Positions 52,924-62,617 of a DNA stretch of 64,000 nucleotides are shown piece by piece. Under the pieces are notes generated by a model. It saw nothing but the letters and a program-made list of their open reading frames with translations. It was not told where the DNA came from and did not search any database. Every line of letters starts with the position of its first letter. Positions within the stretch are counted from its first letter, which is position 1. The position numbers and the translations under genes are program-made. This stretch comes from Balneola vulgaris DSM 17893 (lineage in GTDB: Bacteria; Bacteroidota; Rhodothermia; Balneolales; Balneolaceae). The DNA lies in the NCBI RefSeq assembly GCF_000375465.1, contig NZ_AQXH01000004.1:62001-126000 (forward strand). The letters are read 5' to 3'.

Positions 52924-55329
52924 ATGAAGCGGCGCTCTACATACCACTTCCCTTTCGAGCAGTACCCTGCCGTACGGCTTGCCCTTCTCTTTTCTATTGG
53001 GATTATCATTTCACATCAGTTTGAAATCCCCTCTTTATACAGCTCAATAGCTACTTCTCTTGTAATCTTCTCAATTATACTTTCTGAATGGATACTGCAA
53101 TCTAGAGTATTTCTAGTTTTAAGTAGATTAAGTTCCATTCTATATATACTCGCCATTTTAGGAGTTGGGATGTCATTGCATGGATTGAGGTCAAATGGGG
53201 GAAATACACTCTCGGAGCAAATACTGCATAGTTCTCCCTGGGAAGAGATTAAAATAGAGGGCGAGGTATATAGATTATCTGAATCAAATAGCGGCGCATA
53301 TAGAGCGGATGTTTCGGTATACAATATTGAATTAGTAGATGGCCTGCAGTTAGACGATAGTTTTAAAACGAGAATGCTTTTGGATGAAGAAGGGGAGCAT
53401 TTACAACTGGGATATCGTGTAAGTGCATTAGCAAAGGTGGTTCCTATTCAAGAACGAAGAAATCCCGGCGCATTTGATTACAAAAAGTACTTAGCTAGCC
53501 AGGAAATCTACACCCAAGTTAAAGTAGACTCTGTATATGCAATTCAGAAACACATTAACACATGGAGCTGGACTTGGCTTCGATTGCAAGCACTTAAGCA
53601 GTTAGACACACTGCTCACCTCTTCTGTAGCTCCCATTGCCAAAGCCCTACTACTAGGACATAAATCATCTATTGAACAACCTACTCGCGAGGCTTTTTCA
53701 AGAGCAGGGCTATCCCATATTATGGCCGTCTCTGGCTTACATGTGGGGCTGGTGATTACTCCGTTTTGGATCATTATGCCGTGGCTCTGGTCATTTAAAA
53801 ATGGAAAGAAAATAGGCTTCCTTTTACTTGGGGCACTTTTAATCTTTTACGCCGGCTTAACAGGCTTTTCAACTCCGGTGATTCGGGCCTCTGCAATGGC
53901 TTTGTTTTTAACGTATGGCAAACTCTTTTCTAAAAATGCCGACTCCATAAATCTAACTGCTTTTGCCGCCATCGTGATACTGATATGGAAACCAAGCCAA
54001 CTTTTCGAGATCGGATTTCAGCTTTCTTTTTCTGCAGTCTTTATCATCCTATTGGTATTGCCTGTTGTACAAAATACCCTACCCTATTGGGTCCGGCTTA
54101 AATGGTTTGGCGCTCCTTTGATGGCTGTGATTCTTTCCGTAATCGTTCAACTAGGGCTCTATCCACTTCAGGCTTATTATTTCGGAGAAATATCCTTAAT
54201 CAGTCCCATTGCTAATGCCCTTTTTGTACCCCTTTTGGCATTGGTAGTGCCCTTAGCATTGTTAGCACTTCTTGTTTCTACTATATGGATGCCTTTGTCG
54301 GAATTACTCATTCTCCCCGTTAACTATTTTTTAGAATGGATGCAGGCCTTTGTTCAGTATTCAACAACGTATCAATGGTCGTGGCATACCGTTGATAAGC
54401 CGAGTTTATGGATATTTCTTTTATGGATTTCTGCCGTTGCATTAGTAGCCTCATGGAGACAGTCGGCTATTAAATGGAAGTACTTACGAATATTTCTCGC
54501 TTTGATAGGCGTATTCCTCATTCTTCAAATTCACGAGAAAAGAAGTACACCCATTTTGGAAGTGGTATTTTTAGATGTAGGTCAAGGCGACGCCGCAGTT
54601 GTACACACTCCAGATCAAAAAACCTTTCTCATTGATGCGGGTGTTTGGTCGCCAAGTGGTAATTCGGCTCAGTATGTAATCCTTCCTTATTTAAAATTTA
54701 AAGGCGTGGAAAGGATTCATGGTGTGTTTCTTTCACATCCACATGCAGATCATATCGGTGGTATTGTTGAGTTAATGAAATCCATCCCCATCGACACTCT
54801 TTATCATTCAGGCTATAGATACGATTCAGAATTATACCAAAGGTATCTTACCCTCGCCAAAAAAATGAAACTCCCGATACGACAACTACAATCGGGCGAT
54901 TTCCTAAACTTAGATGCGTCAACAAAAGCGATGGTGTTAGGTCCTCAAAATTTGGTGGGCGATGATCCGAACGAACACTCTTTAATCTTGAACTTAATAT
55001 ATGGAGAAAACGAGTTTCTATTTGTAGGCGATGCAGGAGAACACCAAGAACGTAGGCTTCTTTCCAATTATGCTTCCCTGCTAGATATTGATGTGTTGAA
55101 AGTCGGTCATCATGGGAGTAATACGAGTTCTACCATTGAATTCATTCAACAATTAACCCCTGAGATAGCCATCGTTTCTGTAGCTGAACAAAATCGATTT
55201 AGGCACCCACATGCAGAAGCCGTTCTACGTTTAAAGGCATTTGTTCCCGAAATCTATTACACCAGTAGAGACCGCGCATTGATATTCCAGTCGAATGGAA
55301 AACATTTAAAAAGGGTTCATTGGTACTAG
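52924..55329 (+). CDS. comEC: ComEC/Rec2-type DNA-uptake channel
   Basis: 801 residues. N-terminal membrane helices and an OB-like domain (about 80-215, including RRNPGAFDYKKYLASQEIYTQ). The competence domain (about 235-510) has LLLGHKSSIEQPTREAFSRA and LSHIMAVSGLHVGLVI, and multiple helices. The C-terminal metallo-beta-lactamase domain (from about 545) has FLDVGQGDAAVVHTP, LSHPHADHIGG and KVGHHGSNTSS, the metal motifs. It moves single-stranded DNA across the inner membrane in natural transformation. A short stretch separates it from the sugar dehydrogenase; xseB follows. Confidence 0.95.
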   Translation: MKRRSTYHFPFEQYPAVRLALLFSIGIIISHQFEIPSLYSSIATSLVIFSIILSEWILQSRVFLVLSRLSSILYILAILGVGMSLHGLRSNGGNTLSEQILHSSPWEEIKIEGEVYRLSESNSGAYRADVSVYNIELVDGLQLDDSFKTRMLLDEEGEHLQLGYRVSALAKVVPIQERRNPGAFDYKKYLASQEIYTQVKVDSVYAIQKHINTWSWTWLRLQALKQLDTLLTSSVAPIAKALLLGHKSSIEQPTREAFSRAGLSHIMAVSGLHVGLVITPFWIIMPWLWSFKNGKKIGFLLLGALLIFYAGLTGFSTPVIRASAMALFLTYGKLFSKNADSINLTAFAAIVILIWKPSQLFEIGFQLSFSAVFIILLVLPVVQNTLPYWVRLKWFGAPLMAVILSVIVQLGLYPLQAYYFGEISLISPIANALFVPLLALVVPLALLALLVSTIWMPLSELLILPVNYFLEWMQAFVQYSTTYQWSWHTVDKPSLWIFLLWISAVALVASWRQSAIKWKYLRIFLALIGVFLILQIHEKRSTPILEVVFLDVGQGDAAVVHTPDQKTFLIDAGVWSPSGNSAQYVILPYLKFKGVERIHGVFLSHPHADHIGGIVELMKSIPIDTLYHSGYRYDSELYQRYLTLAKKMKLPIRQLQSGDFLNLDASTKAMVLGPQNLVGDDPNEHSLILNLIYGENEFLFVGDAGEHQERRLLSNYASLLDIDVLKVGHHGSNTSSTIEFIQQLTPEIAIVSVAEQNRFRHPHAEAVLRLKAFVPEIYYTSRDRALIFQSNGKHLKRVHWY

Positions 55330-55410
55330 ATGGCAACACGAGCCTTTTACAATATAAACCCTTACTTTAGGGAACAATTCAAAAAATCTAGAGATACACA
55401 AGAAAATTTA

Positions 55411-55611
55411 ATGGATCAAAAGGAACGCCCAAGCTTCGAGGAGGCTTTAAAAGAACTGGAAACAATAGTCTCCCAATTAGAAGATGAATCCATCACGTTG
55501 GAGCAATCGGTTAAATTGTATGAAGAAGGAGTTAAGCTTTCCCGTTTTTGTTCAGAGATCCTGAATGATGCTGAATTAAGAATTGAGCAGGTGAACGAAG
55601 CTAATAGCTAA
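55411..55611 (+). CDS. xseB: exodeoxyribonuclease VII small subunit
   Basis: 66 residues from ATG 55411. SFEEALKELETIVSQLEDES and the helix ITLEQSVKLYEEGVKLSRFC are the XseB helical hairpin. The frame also allows a start at 55330, directly after the comEC stop, which would add 27 residues not usual for the family; the shorter protein is preferred. It partners XseA, whose gene is not in the window, in degrading single-stranded DNA. Followed by dxs after 11 bp. Confidence 0.92.
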   Translation: MDQKERPSFEEALKELETIVSQLEDESITLEQSVKLYEEGVKLSRFCSEILNDAELRIEQVNEANS

Positions 55612-55622
55612 TTATCATTGAT

Positions 55623-57539
55623 ATGGAAAAACGCAGACCTGAGCCAGGCAAATTGCTGGCTACTATAAATTCACCCAACGACTTAAGGAAATTAAAGCCG
55701 GAAGACTTACAAGAAGTTTGTGATGAATTAAGAGAGTATATCATCGATATGGTTTCCGTGTACGGAGGTCATTTTGGGGCGAGTTTAGGTGTGGTTGAAT
55801 TGACTACAGCTATTCATTATGTGTACGATACACCCGAAGATAGACTGGTTTGGGATGTAGGCCATCAAGCTTATGGTCATAAGATTTTAACAGGTCGAAG
55901 AGAGCAATTTCATACAAACCGTGTGTATGGCGGACTTTCAGGATTTCCAAAAAGATCTGAAAGTGAATACGATACCTTTGGGGTGGGACACTCCTCAACT
56001 TCTATCTCTGCAGCATTAGGTATGGCGGTAGCGAACGACTTAGACAAAGGAGATCGAAAAGTTGTAGCCGTAATTGGCGATGGTTCCATGACCGCAGGCT
56101 TAGCATTTGAAGGCTTGAACAATGCCGGAGCTATGAACAGTGATGTATTGGTGATCTTGAATGACAACAATATGAGCATCGATCCTAATGTGGGTGCTTT
56201 AAAAGAATATTTAGCCGACATCACTACCAGCAAGACCTTCAACAAAATGCGTGACGAGATTTACGATATGTTGGGGCACTTCAAAGCTGCAGGTGATAAA
56301 ATGCGTAAGGTGGCATCACGCTTAGAAAATGCAGTTACGGCCGCTTTAACACCTGGATCCCTTTTTAGAGCACTTGGATTTAAATACTACGGCCCAATCG
56401 ACGGCCATGATGTTGATGGACTTCGCAAAACTTTAGAAGACCTTAAAACGGTAAAAGGTCCAAAGTTACTTCATGTAGTTACAGTAAAAGGAAAAGGCTT
56501 TGCTCCTGCTGAACGCGAGCAAACAAAATGGCATGCCTCAAGTAGTCCTTTTGATAAAATCACGGGTAAAGCCATCAACCCAGCGCCAGCAACCAAAGGC
56601 GCTCCAAAATACCAAGATGTATTTGGTGAAGCACTGGTTGAGTTAGCGGCAAAAGACGAACGCATTGTGAGCATGACGCCAGCGATGCCAAGTGGTTCGA
56701 GTTTATGGCCGATGATGAACACCTTTCCAGACCGAGCCTTTGACGTTGGAATTGCAGAACAACATGCCGTTACTTTTGCAGCAGGACTTGCAGCCGAAGG
56801 TAAAAAAGCATTCTGTGCCATCTATTCATCATTCTTACAAAGAGGTTACGACCAACTTGTACATGATGTAGCTATTCAGAAATTACCCGTAGTATTCTGT
56901 ATTGATAGAGCTGGTTTTGCAGGTGCAGATGGTCCAACTCACCATGGTGCCTACGACATCAGTTTTATGAGAGCGATTCCAAATATGGTAATCTCTTCTC
57001 CTCTAAACGAAAAAGAACTTAGAGACATGATGTACACCGCTTCTACGTATGAAGACGCATCATGGGCTATACGATACCCTCGTGGTAAAGCAACAGGAAT
57101 GGTAGTGCCTGAAGGCTTTGAAACCATGGAAATTGGTAAAGGCGTTACACTTCGAAAAGGGGATCATGTAGCAGTATTAAGCTTCGGACCTATTGGTAAA
57201 TATGTCACTACTGCAGCCAATCAGCTTTCAGAAGAAGGTATAGAGATTGGGCATTATGATATGCGATTTGCGAAACCGCTCGATATTGAGCTCTTAGATC
57301 AGATATGTCAGGAATATGACCATATCATCACTATCGAAGACGGCGCGCGTCTGGGTGGCTTTGGTAGTGCCGTAGCCGAATATCTAGTGGAGAAACGAGA
57401 CAGACCAACGCTTAAGATTCTAGGAATTCCAGATCGTATAGTTGAACATGGAACCCAAGAAGAACTTCATAATGAAGTAGGAATTGGTATTGAAGGCGTA
57501 AAAGCTGCCGTGTTATCGATTTTAGAGAAGGTTTCATAA
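55623..57539 (+). CDS. dxs: 1-deoxy-D-xylulose-5-phosphate synthase
   Basis: 638 residues, full length. First enzyme of the MEP isoprenoid pathway: pyruvate plus glyceraldehyde-3-phosphate, TPP-dependent. Key segments are GGHFGASLG (H50), GVGHSSTSISAALG, the TPP motif GDGSMTAG (152-159) followed by NNAG, the pyrimidine-domain motif VGIAEQHAVTFAAG, and the transketolase C-terminal domain (IGKYVTTAANQL). Cytoplasmic. The gene order xseB-dxs is seen in many bacteria; queA follows 33 bp downstream. Confidence 0.97.
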   Translation: MEKRRPEPGKLLATINSPNDLRKLKPEDLQEVCDELREYIIDMVSVYGGHFGASLGVVELTTAIHYVYDTPEDRLVWDVGHQAYGHKILTGRREQFHTNRVYGGLSGFPKRSESEYDTFGVGHSSTSISAALGMAVANDLDKGDRKVVAVIGDGSMTAGLAFEGLNNAGAMNSDVLVILNDNNMSIDPNVGALKEYLADITTSKTFNKMRDEIYDMLGHFKAAGDKMRKVASRLENAVTAALTPGSLFRALGFKYYGPIDGHDVDGLRKTLEDLKTVKGPKLLHVVTVKGKGFAPAEREQTKWHASSSPFDKITGKAINPAPATKGAPKYQDVFGEALVELAAKDERIVSMTPAMPSGSSLWPMMNTFPDRAFDVGIAEQHAVTFAAGLAAEGKKAFCAIYSSFLQRGYDQLVHDVAIQKLPVVFCIDRAGFAGADGPTHHGAYDISFMRAIPNMVISSPLNEKELRDMMYTASTYEDASWAIRYPRGKATGMVVPEGFETMEIGKGVTLRKGDHVAVLSFGPIGKYVTTAANQLSEEGIEIGHYDMRFAKPLDIELLDQICQEYDHIITIEDGARLGGFGSAVAEYLVEKRDRPTLKILGIPDRIVEHGTQEELHNEVGIGIEGVKAAVLSILEKVS

Positions 57540-57572
57540 GTAAAGAAGTCTAAAAGCCTTTATCTTTGAGGA

Positions 57573-58574
57573 ATGAATTACACCCTCTCTGATTTCGACT
57601 ATCATCTACCTGAAGAACTCATCGCACAGTCGCCTGCAAATCCGCGCGACCATGCCCGTTTGTTGGTGTATGATAGAGCCACTAAAACCATTACCGACGA
57701 CTATTTCTATAACATTGGGAAGTATCTTGATACGTCCACTCGCCTTGTTGTAAATAACAGCAAAGTGGAAAAGTGCCGCCTGATGTTTGATGGAGGGAAA
57801 AAAGAACTGTTTGTAACCTCCGTTCGAAACGACACCACTATAGAAGCCCTTGTGCGACCGGGCAAGAAGTTCAAAGTCGGTAAAGTTGTTCAGTTAACCG
57901 AGGAAGTAACGGCCACAGTTACTCATGTAGCCGAAGATGGATTGAGAACACTTCAGCTCAGCCACAACTTAGACAGTGCCGAACTGCAGGATTATAAGTT
58001 CACGCCTTTTCCCCCTTATATAGAGCAAGACGAATCCTTAGCGTCTGAGTATCAAACAGTGTATGCTAAAGACTTAGGAAGTAAAGCAGCTCCAACAGCG
58101 GGTCTTCACTTTACCGACGAGCTACTGGAGAAATTAGAAAGCCAAGGCATTCATCGATCTGAAGTTACACTGCATGTAGGGTTAGGAACATTCGCTCCAG
58201 TGAAAACAGAGGAATTGGATGAGCATGTAATGCATAGCGAATGGTATCAACTAACTCCAGAAACGGCACAAGAACTAACCGTTGCGAAGCACATCACAGC
58301 GGTAGGTACAACGAGTGTGAGAGTGTTAGAGTCGTTGGCTTCAGATCAAGGAAGCTTCGAGCCCCAAAATGGTGATACCGATATCTTTATAACTCCGGGT
58401 TACACTTTCAAAGCGGTTGATGCACTCGTTACCAACTTCCACCTTCCCAAAAGCACGTTACTTATGCTTGTTTCAGCGTTGATGGGCTTTGAGGGAATGC
58501 ATAGAGTTTACAAGCATGCAATCTCGGAGAAGTATAGGTTTTATTCCTTCGGCGACGCTATGTTAATTAAGTAA
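57573..58574 (+). CDS. queA: S-adenosylmethionine:tRNA ribosyltransferase-isomerase
   Basis: 333 residues. Transfers and rearranges the ribose of SAM onto preQ1 in tRNA to give epoxyqueuosine. Motifs: YHLPEELIAQSPANPRDHAR, LVVNNSKV, VRPGKKFKVG, KAAPTAGLHFTDELL, TLHVGLGTFAPVK, and the closing DALVTNFHLPKSTLLMLVSA. Last protein gene before tRNA-Arg, likely in the dxs operon. No other queuosine genes are in the window. metK, which makes its SAM substrate, lies about 39 kb away. Confidence 0.97.
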   Translation: MNYTLSDFDYHLPEELIAQSPANPRDHARLLVYDRATKTITDDYFYNIGKYLDTSTRLVVNNSKVEKCRLMFDGGKKELFVTSVRNDTTIEALVRPGKKFKVGKVVQLTEEVTATVTHVAEDGLRTLQLSHNLDSAELQDYKFTPFPPYIEQDESLASEYQTVYAKDLGSKAAPTAGLHFTDELLEKLESQGIHRSEVTLHVGLGTFAPVKTEELDEHVMHSEWYQLTPETAQELTVAKHITAVGTTSVRVLESLASDQGSFEPQNGDTDIFITPGYTFKAVDALVTNFHLPKSTLLMLVSALMGFEGMHRVYKHAISEKYRFYSFGDAMLIK

Positions 58575-58613
58575 CTGAAAGATAAGATTACTATATTTGT
58601 CGCTCTTAAATAT

Positions 58614-58690
58614 GCGCCCGTAGCTCAACTGGATAGAGTACCAGATTTCGGCTCTGGGGGTTGGGGGTTCGAACCCTCCCGGGCGTACCA
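58614..58690 (+). tRNA. tRNA-Arg (anticodon TCG)
   Basis: 77 nt with encoded CCA. Acceptor GCGCCCG pairs with CGGGCGT (first pair G-T). D-stem GCTC/GAGT, anticodon stem CCAGA/TCTGG with loop TTTCGGC (anticodon TCG at the middle), T-stem GGGGG/CCTCC around TTCGAAC. TCG reads CGN arginine codons, mainly CGA. Followed by a strong terminator. Confidence 0.95.
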
Positions 58691-58697
58691 AAATCAG

Positions 58698-58732
58698 AAA
58701 AGCCACTTCCTGTTATAGAAGTGGCTTTTTTT
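58698..58732 (+). terminator. rho-independent terminator after tRNA-Arg
   Basis: AAGCCACTTC (58700-58709) pairs with GAAGTGGCTT (58718-58727) around an 8-nt loop, followed by T's. May also act on the convergent old yellow enzyme gene. Confidence 0.85.
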
Positions 58733-58759
58733 GTTTATATGAACCAAATGAACAGAAAA

Positions 58760-59848
58760 CTAAACCGTAGGGGCCATTGCAAACTCATAATCGGTATACC
58801 CTTCAGCGCCGCCCCCATAAAACGTAGATTGATCGGCAGGGGTTAAGTCTATGCCCTCCGCAAACCGAGTCGGTAAATCAGGATTTGAAATATAATCTCG
58901 AGCAAAGGCAATAAGGTCCGCTTTTCCAGCTTCAATCAACGCCTCTCCTTTCTCCTTTGTCATATTTCCACATACAATAATGTTTCCGTTGTATGCTGGA
59001 CCGTAAGTGTCTAATACATTATTAGGATAGTGAGCATAGCGTTCGCCTTCAGGTCGCTCTTCTTCCACAAAATGAACATAGGCAAGATTGTACTCACTTA
59101 GTTTATTCAATACATAGGTGTACAACTCTTGTGGGTTCGAATCGTGCATGCCATTAAAATACCCATTTGGCGAAAGACGGATTCCAATTTGGCTCGCATC
59201 CATAGTTTCAAGCAACGCATCCAATGCCTCGAATAAGAGTCGGGCTCTTTGTTCTATGGATCCACCATATTGATCATCTCTAGTATTGGAGCCATCTTCC
59301 AAAAACTGATTAATTAAATAACCGTTTGCAGCATGTAGTTCTACACCGTCAAAGCCTGCTTCTTTTGCATTGTATCCAGCTTGGCGAAAGTCTTCAATAA
59401 TACCTGGAATTTCATCCGTATCTAGTGCTCTAGGAGTTTCAAAGTCTTTGAAGCCTGTTGGGGTAAATGCTTTGCCTTCAGCAGGGATCGCCGATGGAGC
59501 TACGGGTAAGTCGCCGTTATGAAAATCAGAATGGGAAACACGACCTACATGCCACAATTGAAGAAAAATGGCAGAGCCTTCATCGTGTACAGCAGTGTTA
59601 ATCGGCTTCCAGCCTTCAATTTGTTCTTTAGTATGGATCCCTGGGGTATTCGGATATCCGATTCCTTGTTCAGAAATCTGGGTGGCTTCCGTAATGATCA
59701 GTCCAGCACTCGAACGCTGGCGGTAATAGGTGGTCATTAAGTCGTTTGGTGTGTTACCTTCGCTGGCTCTATTTCTAGTCATTGGTCCCATCACAATTCT
59801 GTTTGTTAGAGAAAGTGAAGCTAGTTGAAAGGATTCTAATAGTTGCAT
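58760..59848 (-). CDS. old yellow enzyme-family alkene reductase
   Basis: 362 residues. FMN-binding TIM barrel of the NemA/OYE type: SLTNRIVMGPMTRNRA at the N-terminus, SAGLIITEATQIS, LQLWHVGRVSH, and GFDGVELHAANGYLINQFL with the substrate-binding His/Asn pair, then IGIRLSPNGYF and LIAFARDYISNPDL (FMN phosphate). Uses NAD(P)H to reduce activated C=C bonds or nitro compounds; substrate unknown. Cytoplasmic. A weak copy of the AGTTGT-N4-ACAACT pattern is about 145 bp upstream (59994-60009). Confidence 0.93.
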   Translation of the reverse strand: MQLLESFQLASLSLTNRIVMGPMTRNRASEGNTPNDLMTTYYRQRSSAGLIITEATQISEQGIGYPNTPGIHTKEQIEGWKPINTAVHDEGSAIFLQLWHVGRVSHSDFHNGDLPVAPSAIPAEGKAFTPTGFKDFETPRALDTDEIPGIIEDFRQAGYNAKEAGFDGVELHAANGYLINQFLEDGSNTRDDQYGGSIEQRARLLFEALDALLETMDASQIGIRLSPNGYFNGMHDSNPQELYTYVLNKLSEYNLAYVHFVEEERPEGERYAHYPNNVLDTYGPAYNGNIIVCGNMTKEKGEALIEAGKADLIAFARDYISNPDLPTRFAEGIDLTPADQSTFYGGGAEGYTDYEFAMAPTV

Positions 59849-60259
59849 TATTGTGGTTTTTGATATTTAGTTTAACATTGAACTATAAAACATTAAACAA
59901 AAATCATGCCCATTCGTTTCGAAATTTTAAGCTGTCAGGGGGTTGAATGGTGAATCCCTATAGAGTGGTAAACCACTGCTATATAGCGGGTTAAGTTGCA
60001 TAAACAACTAATGACCTGTGGAGAATTTAGTTCATCTATAATAATTACGCATCAAAACTAACTACCATTGTGCGTAAATGAAAAGAGGCAAAAACAGCTT
60101 ATAAAAGCATTTAAAACGGCATTAACATTAATAAAGGCTAATCCCAATTAGCTAGTTGTGGCCTTTATAAGTCGTATCTTTATGCCGTTAATGATTGTGG
60201 ATAAAATAATCCAAAGAGAGACAATCTTCGTAATCAGTAAAACCATTTAGGACATTTCA
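59849..60259. other. 411-bp intergenic region with three inverted repeats
   Basis: No gene seen. Structures: CTATA-G-AGTGGT-AA-ACCACT-GC-TATAG type hairpin (59958-59986). AGTTGC-ATAA-ACAACT (59994-60009), one base off the pattern found before hmgA and hppD. GCTAAT-CCCA-ATTAGC (60137-60152), nested in a wider AAAGGC/GCCTTT repeat (60133-60166). It separates the divergent old yellow enzyme gene and the pilin-like operon and so should hold both promoters; the last structure may be part of the operon leader. Confidence 0.5.
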
Positions 60260-60688
60260 ATGAGTGACTATACAGACATTATTTATTTATCAGCTGCAAT
60301 GATCATCTTTTCAATGTTGACAACCAACACTGCAAAGAGTTTTATGAATACTTCAGATACTGTAGTGAGATCGGATATTGAATATCGTGCTATAGCCATT
60401 GCACAAAATGAAATTGATCAAGTAAAATTGTTAAGTAGAGATAGCGAGCAAGTATTGAAAGCAGGTAGCAATTCTTATAAGTATACGAACTACCCAAGAA
60501 CCATTATTGAATCGTATGGTAGCAGCGACCAGTATAATGACCAGTTCACTATGGAAGCTACCTCAGAATTAATTAAAGAAAACGACCTCCTTGTAAACCG
60601 ATATCTGATTACGGTTAAAGTAATTAATAAAAGTATTAGTCCAAATGTTCAGGTTGAGTTGAAGTATATAAAGGCATTTGAAAAATGA
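60260..60688 (+). CDS. pilin-like/pseudopilin-like protein 1
   Basis: 142 residues. One N-terminal hydrophobic helix (about 8-25, IIYLSAAMIIFSML) with a short leader, continuing as an amphipathic helix (NTSDTVVRSDIEYRAIAIAQ), then a short beta-rich C-terminus. This resembles minor pilins or type II secretion pseudopilins, although the helix lacks a clear prepilin peptidase Gly-Phe-Glu site. First gene of a four-gene run. Its stop overlaps the next start (ATGA). Function inferred from layout only. Confidence 0.6.
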   Translation: MSDYTDIIYLSAAMIIFSMLTTNTAKSFMNTSDTVVRSDIEYRAIAIAQNEIDQVKLLSRDSEQVLKAGSNSYKYTNYPRTIIESYGSSDQYNDQFTMEATSELIKENDLLVNRYLITVKVINKSISPNVQVELKYIKAFEK

Positions 60689-61284
60689 ATGTAGGTATTG
60701 TAACAAGTTTTGTGATAGGTGGGCTTATGCTCATCTCCGTTTTGGCATTTAACAACTCAGTGATGAACTCTACCATAGAGACAACCACTAGTGTAATTGC
60801 TCAAAACAAAATTGATGATCTTGTTACAGTGCTCACTAACGACATCTCTCGTCTTGGCTATAACACCGGTACTGCTGATAACTTCCTGATAAACACAGGC
60901 ACTACCATGAAGTTCAAAGGCGATATTTTTGATGGAGATGAAACAAAGAACTTAGATTATGATGTGGTTGTATGGACATTTAGCAACACTGCCGCTGGTT
61001 CAACCACCAACCCTAATGATTACATCTTAACTCGAACCTGGGACCCCACCCCAAACGGTGGAACTGGTGACGAAGAGATTAGTACTTATACCGTTACCCA
61101 TTTCGAGTTGAAATATTTTAATGGGCAGGGTCAGGCAACCACCGATCCTAATGTAATTAAGCAGATTGAAATAGAAATCGTGCAAGAATCAGGAGAGCCA
61201 TACTACACCAATAGAGCGGGTGAGGCCAATTATTATCGTTCCGTTTGGAAGCGAACGATTATACCAAACAACTTAATGTTTTAA
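60685..61284 (+). CDS. pilin-like/pseudopilin-like protein 2 (PilW-like)
   Basis: 199 residues. N-terminal helix (VGIVTSFVIGGLMLISVLAF) followed by a long helix (TIETTTSVIAQNKIDDLVTVL) and the segment NDISRLGYNTGTADNF, which recalls PilW-like minor pilins (ndi.raGY pattern). The C-terminus is beta-rich and Thr/Asn-rich (NTAAGSTTNPNDYI). Overlaps the previous gene by 4 bp and lies 9 bp before the next, so operonic. Confidence 0.6.
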   Translation: MNVGIVTSFVIGGLMLISVLAFNNSVMNSTIETTTSVIAQNKIDDLVTVLTNDISRLGYNTGTADNFLINTGTTMKFKGDIFDGDETKNLDYDVVVWTFSNTAAGSTTNPNDYILTRTWDPTPNGGTGDEEISTYTVTHFELKYFNGQGQATTDPNVIKQIEIEIVQESGEPYYTNRAGEANYYRSVWKRTIIPNNLMF

Positions 61285-61293
61285 GGAGAGACT

Positions 61294-62607
61294 ATGGGAC
61301 GTTCCATGTTATTACTGGTGAGTGGACTGGTTATTTTAGCCGGCATCATCATTGCATCTAACAACAAGAGAGCCGGTATGTTACCGGGCAAATCAGAGAA
61401 AAGCGTTGCTGAAGTTCAAGCACGTAACTCATCGGTAAGTTTAATCACAACGGCCATCGAGAAACTGACCATCGACAACGAATGGACAGGCAGTTTAGAG
61501 TCTGGAGATTTACTCCCAGGAGAGGCTGAGTTAGAAGTATATGATGCTAGAAGTTCTAGTTACCCTGACGGTATTACAGTGGGTGAAGGAGGCTGGGATT
61601 CTTATAAGATTTTACTATACAGTAAAGCCACGTATGATGGCTATGAAGTAATTACCGAAGTAATGATGCGCCGTGATTCCTTTTCAAAATACTCTTACTT
61701 CAGTGATATTGAAAAAAGTACGCTATTAGGTGGTGCCGATATTTATTTCCACAGTAAGGATGAGATTACAGGTCCTGTTCATACAAATGATGCTTTTCAT
61801 ATTTCTGGAACCCCTACTTTTTACGGAGCCGTAACAAGCCCAAGTATGTGGAGAAGTAGAAACCTTTTGGGAGATAACCCTGACTTCCAAAGTACTACAG
61901 ACTTTAACTCGCCTGTTAAAAATCTGCCTGGAGCCACACAGATTTCAAACTTAGAACGAAGTGCTAAAACAGAAGGTCTCCATTTTGATAGAGCGATTAT
62001 CGCATTATTTCAAAGTAATGGAAGTGTGAATATTTATCAGTACGATTATGCCAACAATGTATGGGGTAGTGGAGTTAATTATCCAGCTTCAGTACATAAA
62101 GGTTTAATATCTACTTCTCGTGAAGCCTTTGTGAAAGGGAAAGTGAAAGGACCGATCACTCTTCACTCTAAAGAAAATATGGAAATCTTGGGTGACATCG
62201 AATACGTGGATGATCCTCGAACCAATCCAAACTCCACTGATTTACTCGGTCTGGTAAGCGAGAAGAATGTAATTGTTGATAAAAATGCACATGCCGATAA
62301 TGGATCCAGTGACCTGACTTTACACGGCTCAATTATGGCACTTGGAGATTCATTTGTAGTAGAGGATTATAACCGAAATGGTTTTAAAGGAAACCTGAAC
62401 CTATTGGGTGGTATCATTCAAAAGAGTAGAGGTCCTGTAGGAACTTTTGGCAGTTGGACTGGAGACACGGGTTATGCAAAGAAGTATAACTATGATGACC
62501 GATTGAGGTATTCTATTCCGCCTCATTTCCCAAGAGAAAGTGTGTTTTCTATTCTTTCATGGAAAGATAGAGTTGTGAACAAAGACGATGAATTAGCATC
62601 TAATTAA
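61294..62607 (+). CDS. DUF4900-like exported protein of the pilin-like operon
   Basis: 437 residues. Anchor helix at about 3-22 (SMLLLVSGLVILAGIIIAS), then a long repetitive beta-rich body with GGADIYFHSKDEITGPVHTND and AFHISGTPTFYGAVTSPS near residues 150-195, a pattern I associate with DUF4900 (PilX-like) proteins. A second similar block (KGKVKGPITLHSKENMEILG) follows near 290. A strong AAGGAG ribosome site precedes the start. Likely the large surface or tip component of the same pilus-like structure. Confidence 0.6.
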   Translation: MGRSMLLLVSGLVILAGIIIASNNKRAGMLPGKSEKSVAEVQARNSSVSLITTAIEKLTIDNEWTGSLESGDLLPGEAELEVYDARSSSYPDGITVGEGGWDSYKILLYSKATYDGYEVITEVMMRRDSFSKYSYFSDIEKSTLLGGADIYFHSKDEITGPVHTNDAFHISGTPTFYGAVTSPSMWRSRNLLGDNPDFQSTTDFNSPVKNLPGATQISNLERSAKTEGLHFDRAIIALFQSNGSVNIYQYDYANNVWGSGVNYPASVHKGLISTSREAFVKGKVKGPITLHSKENMEILGDIEYVDDPRTNPNSTDLLGLVSEKNVIVDKNAHADNGSSDLTLHGSIMALGDSFVVEDYNRNGFKGNLNLLGGIIQKSRGPVGTFGSWTGDTGYAKKYNYDDRLRYSIPPHFPRESVFSILSWKDRVVNKDDELASN

Positions 62608-62617
62608 GCTTTTAGAC

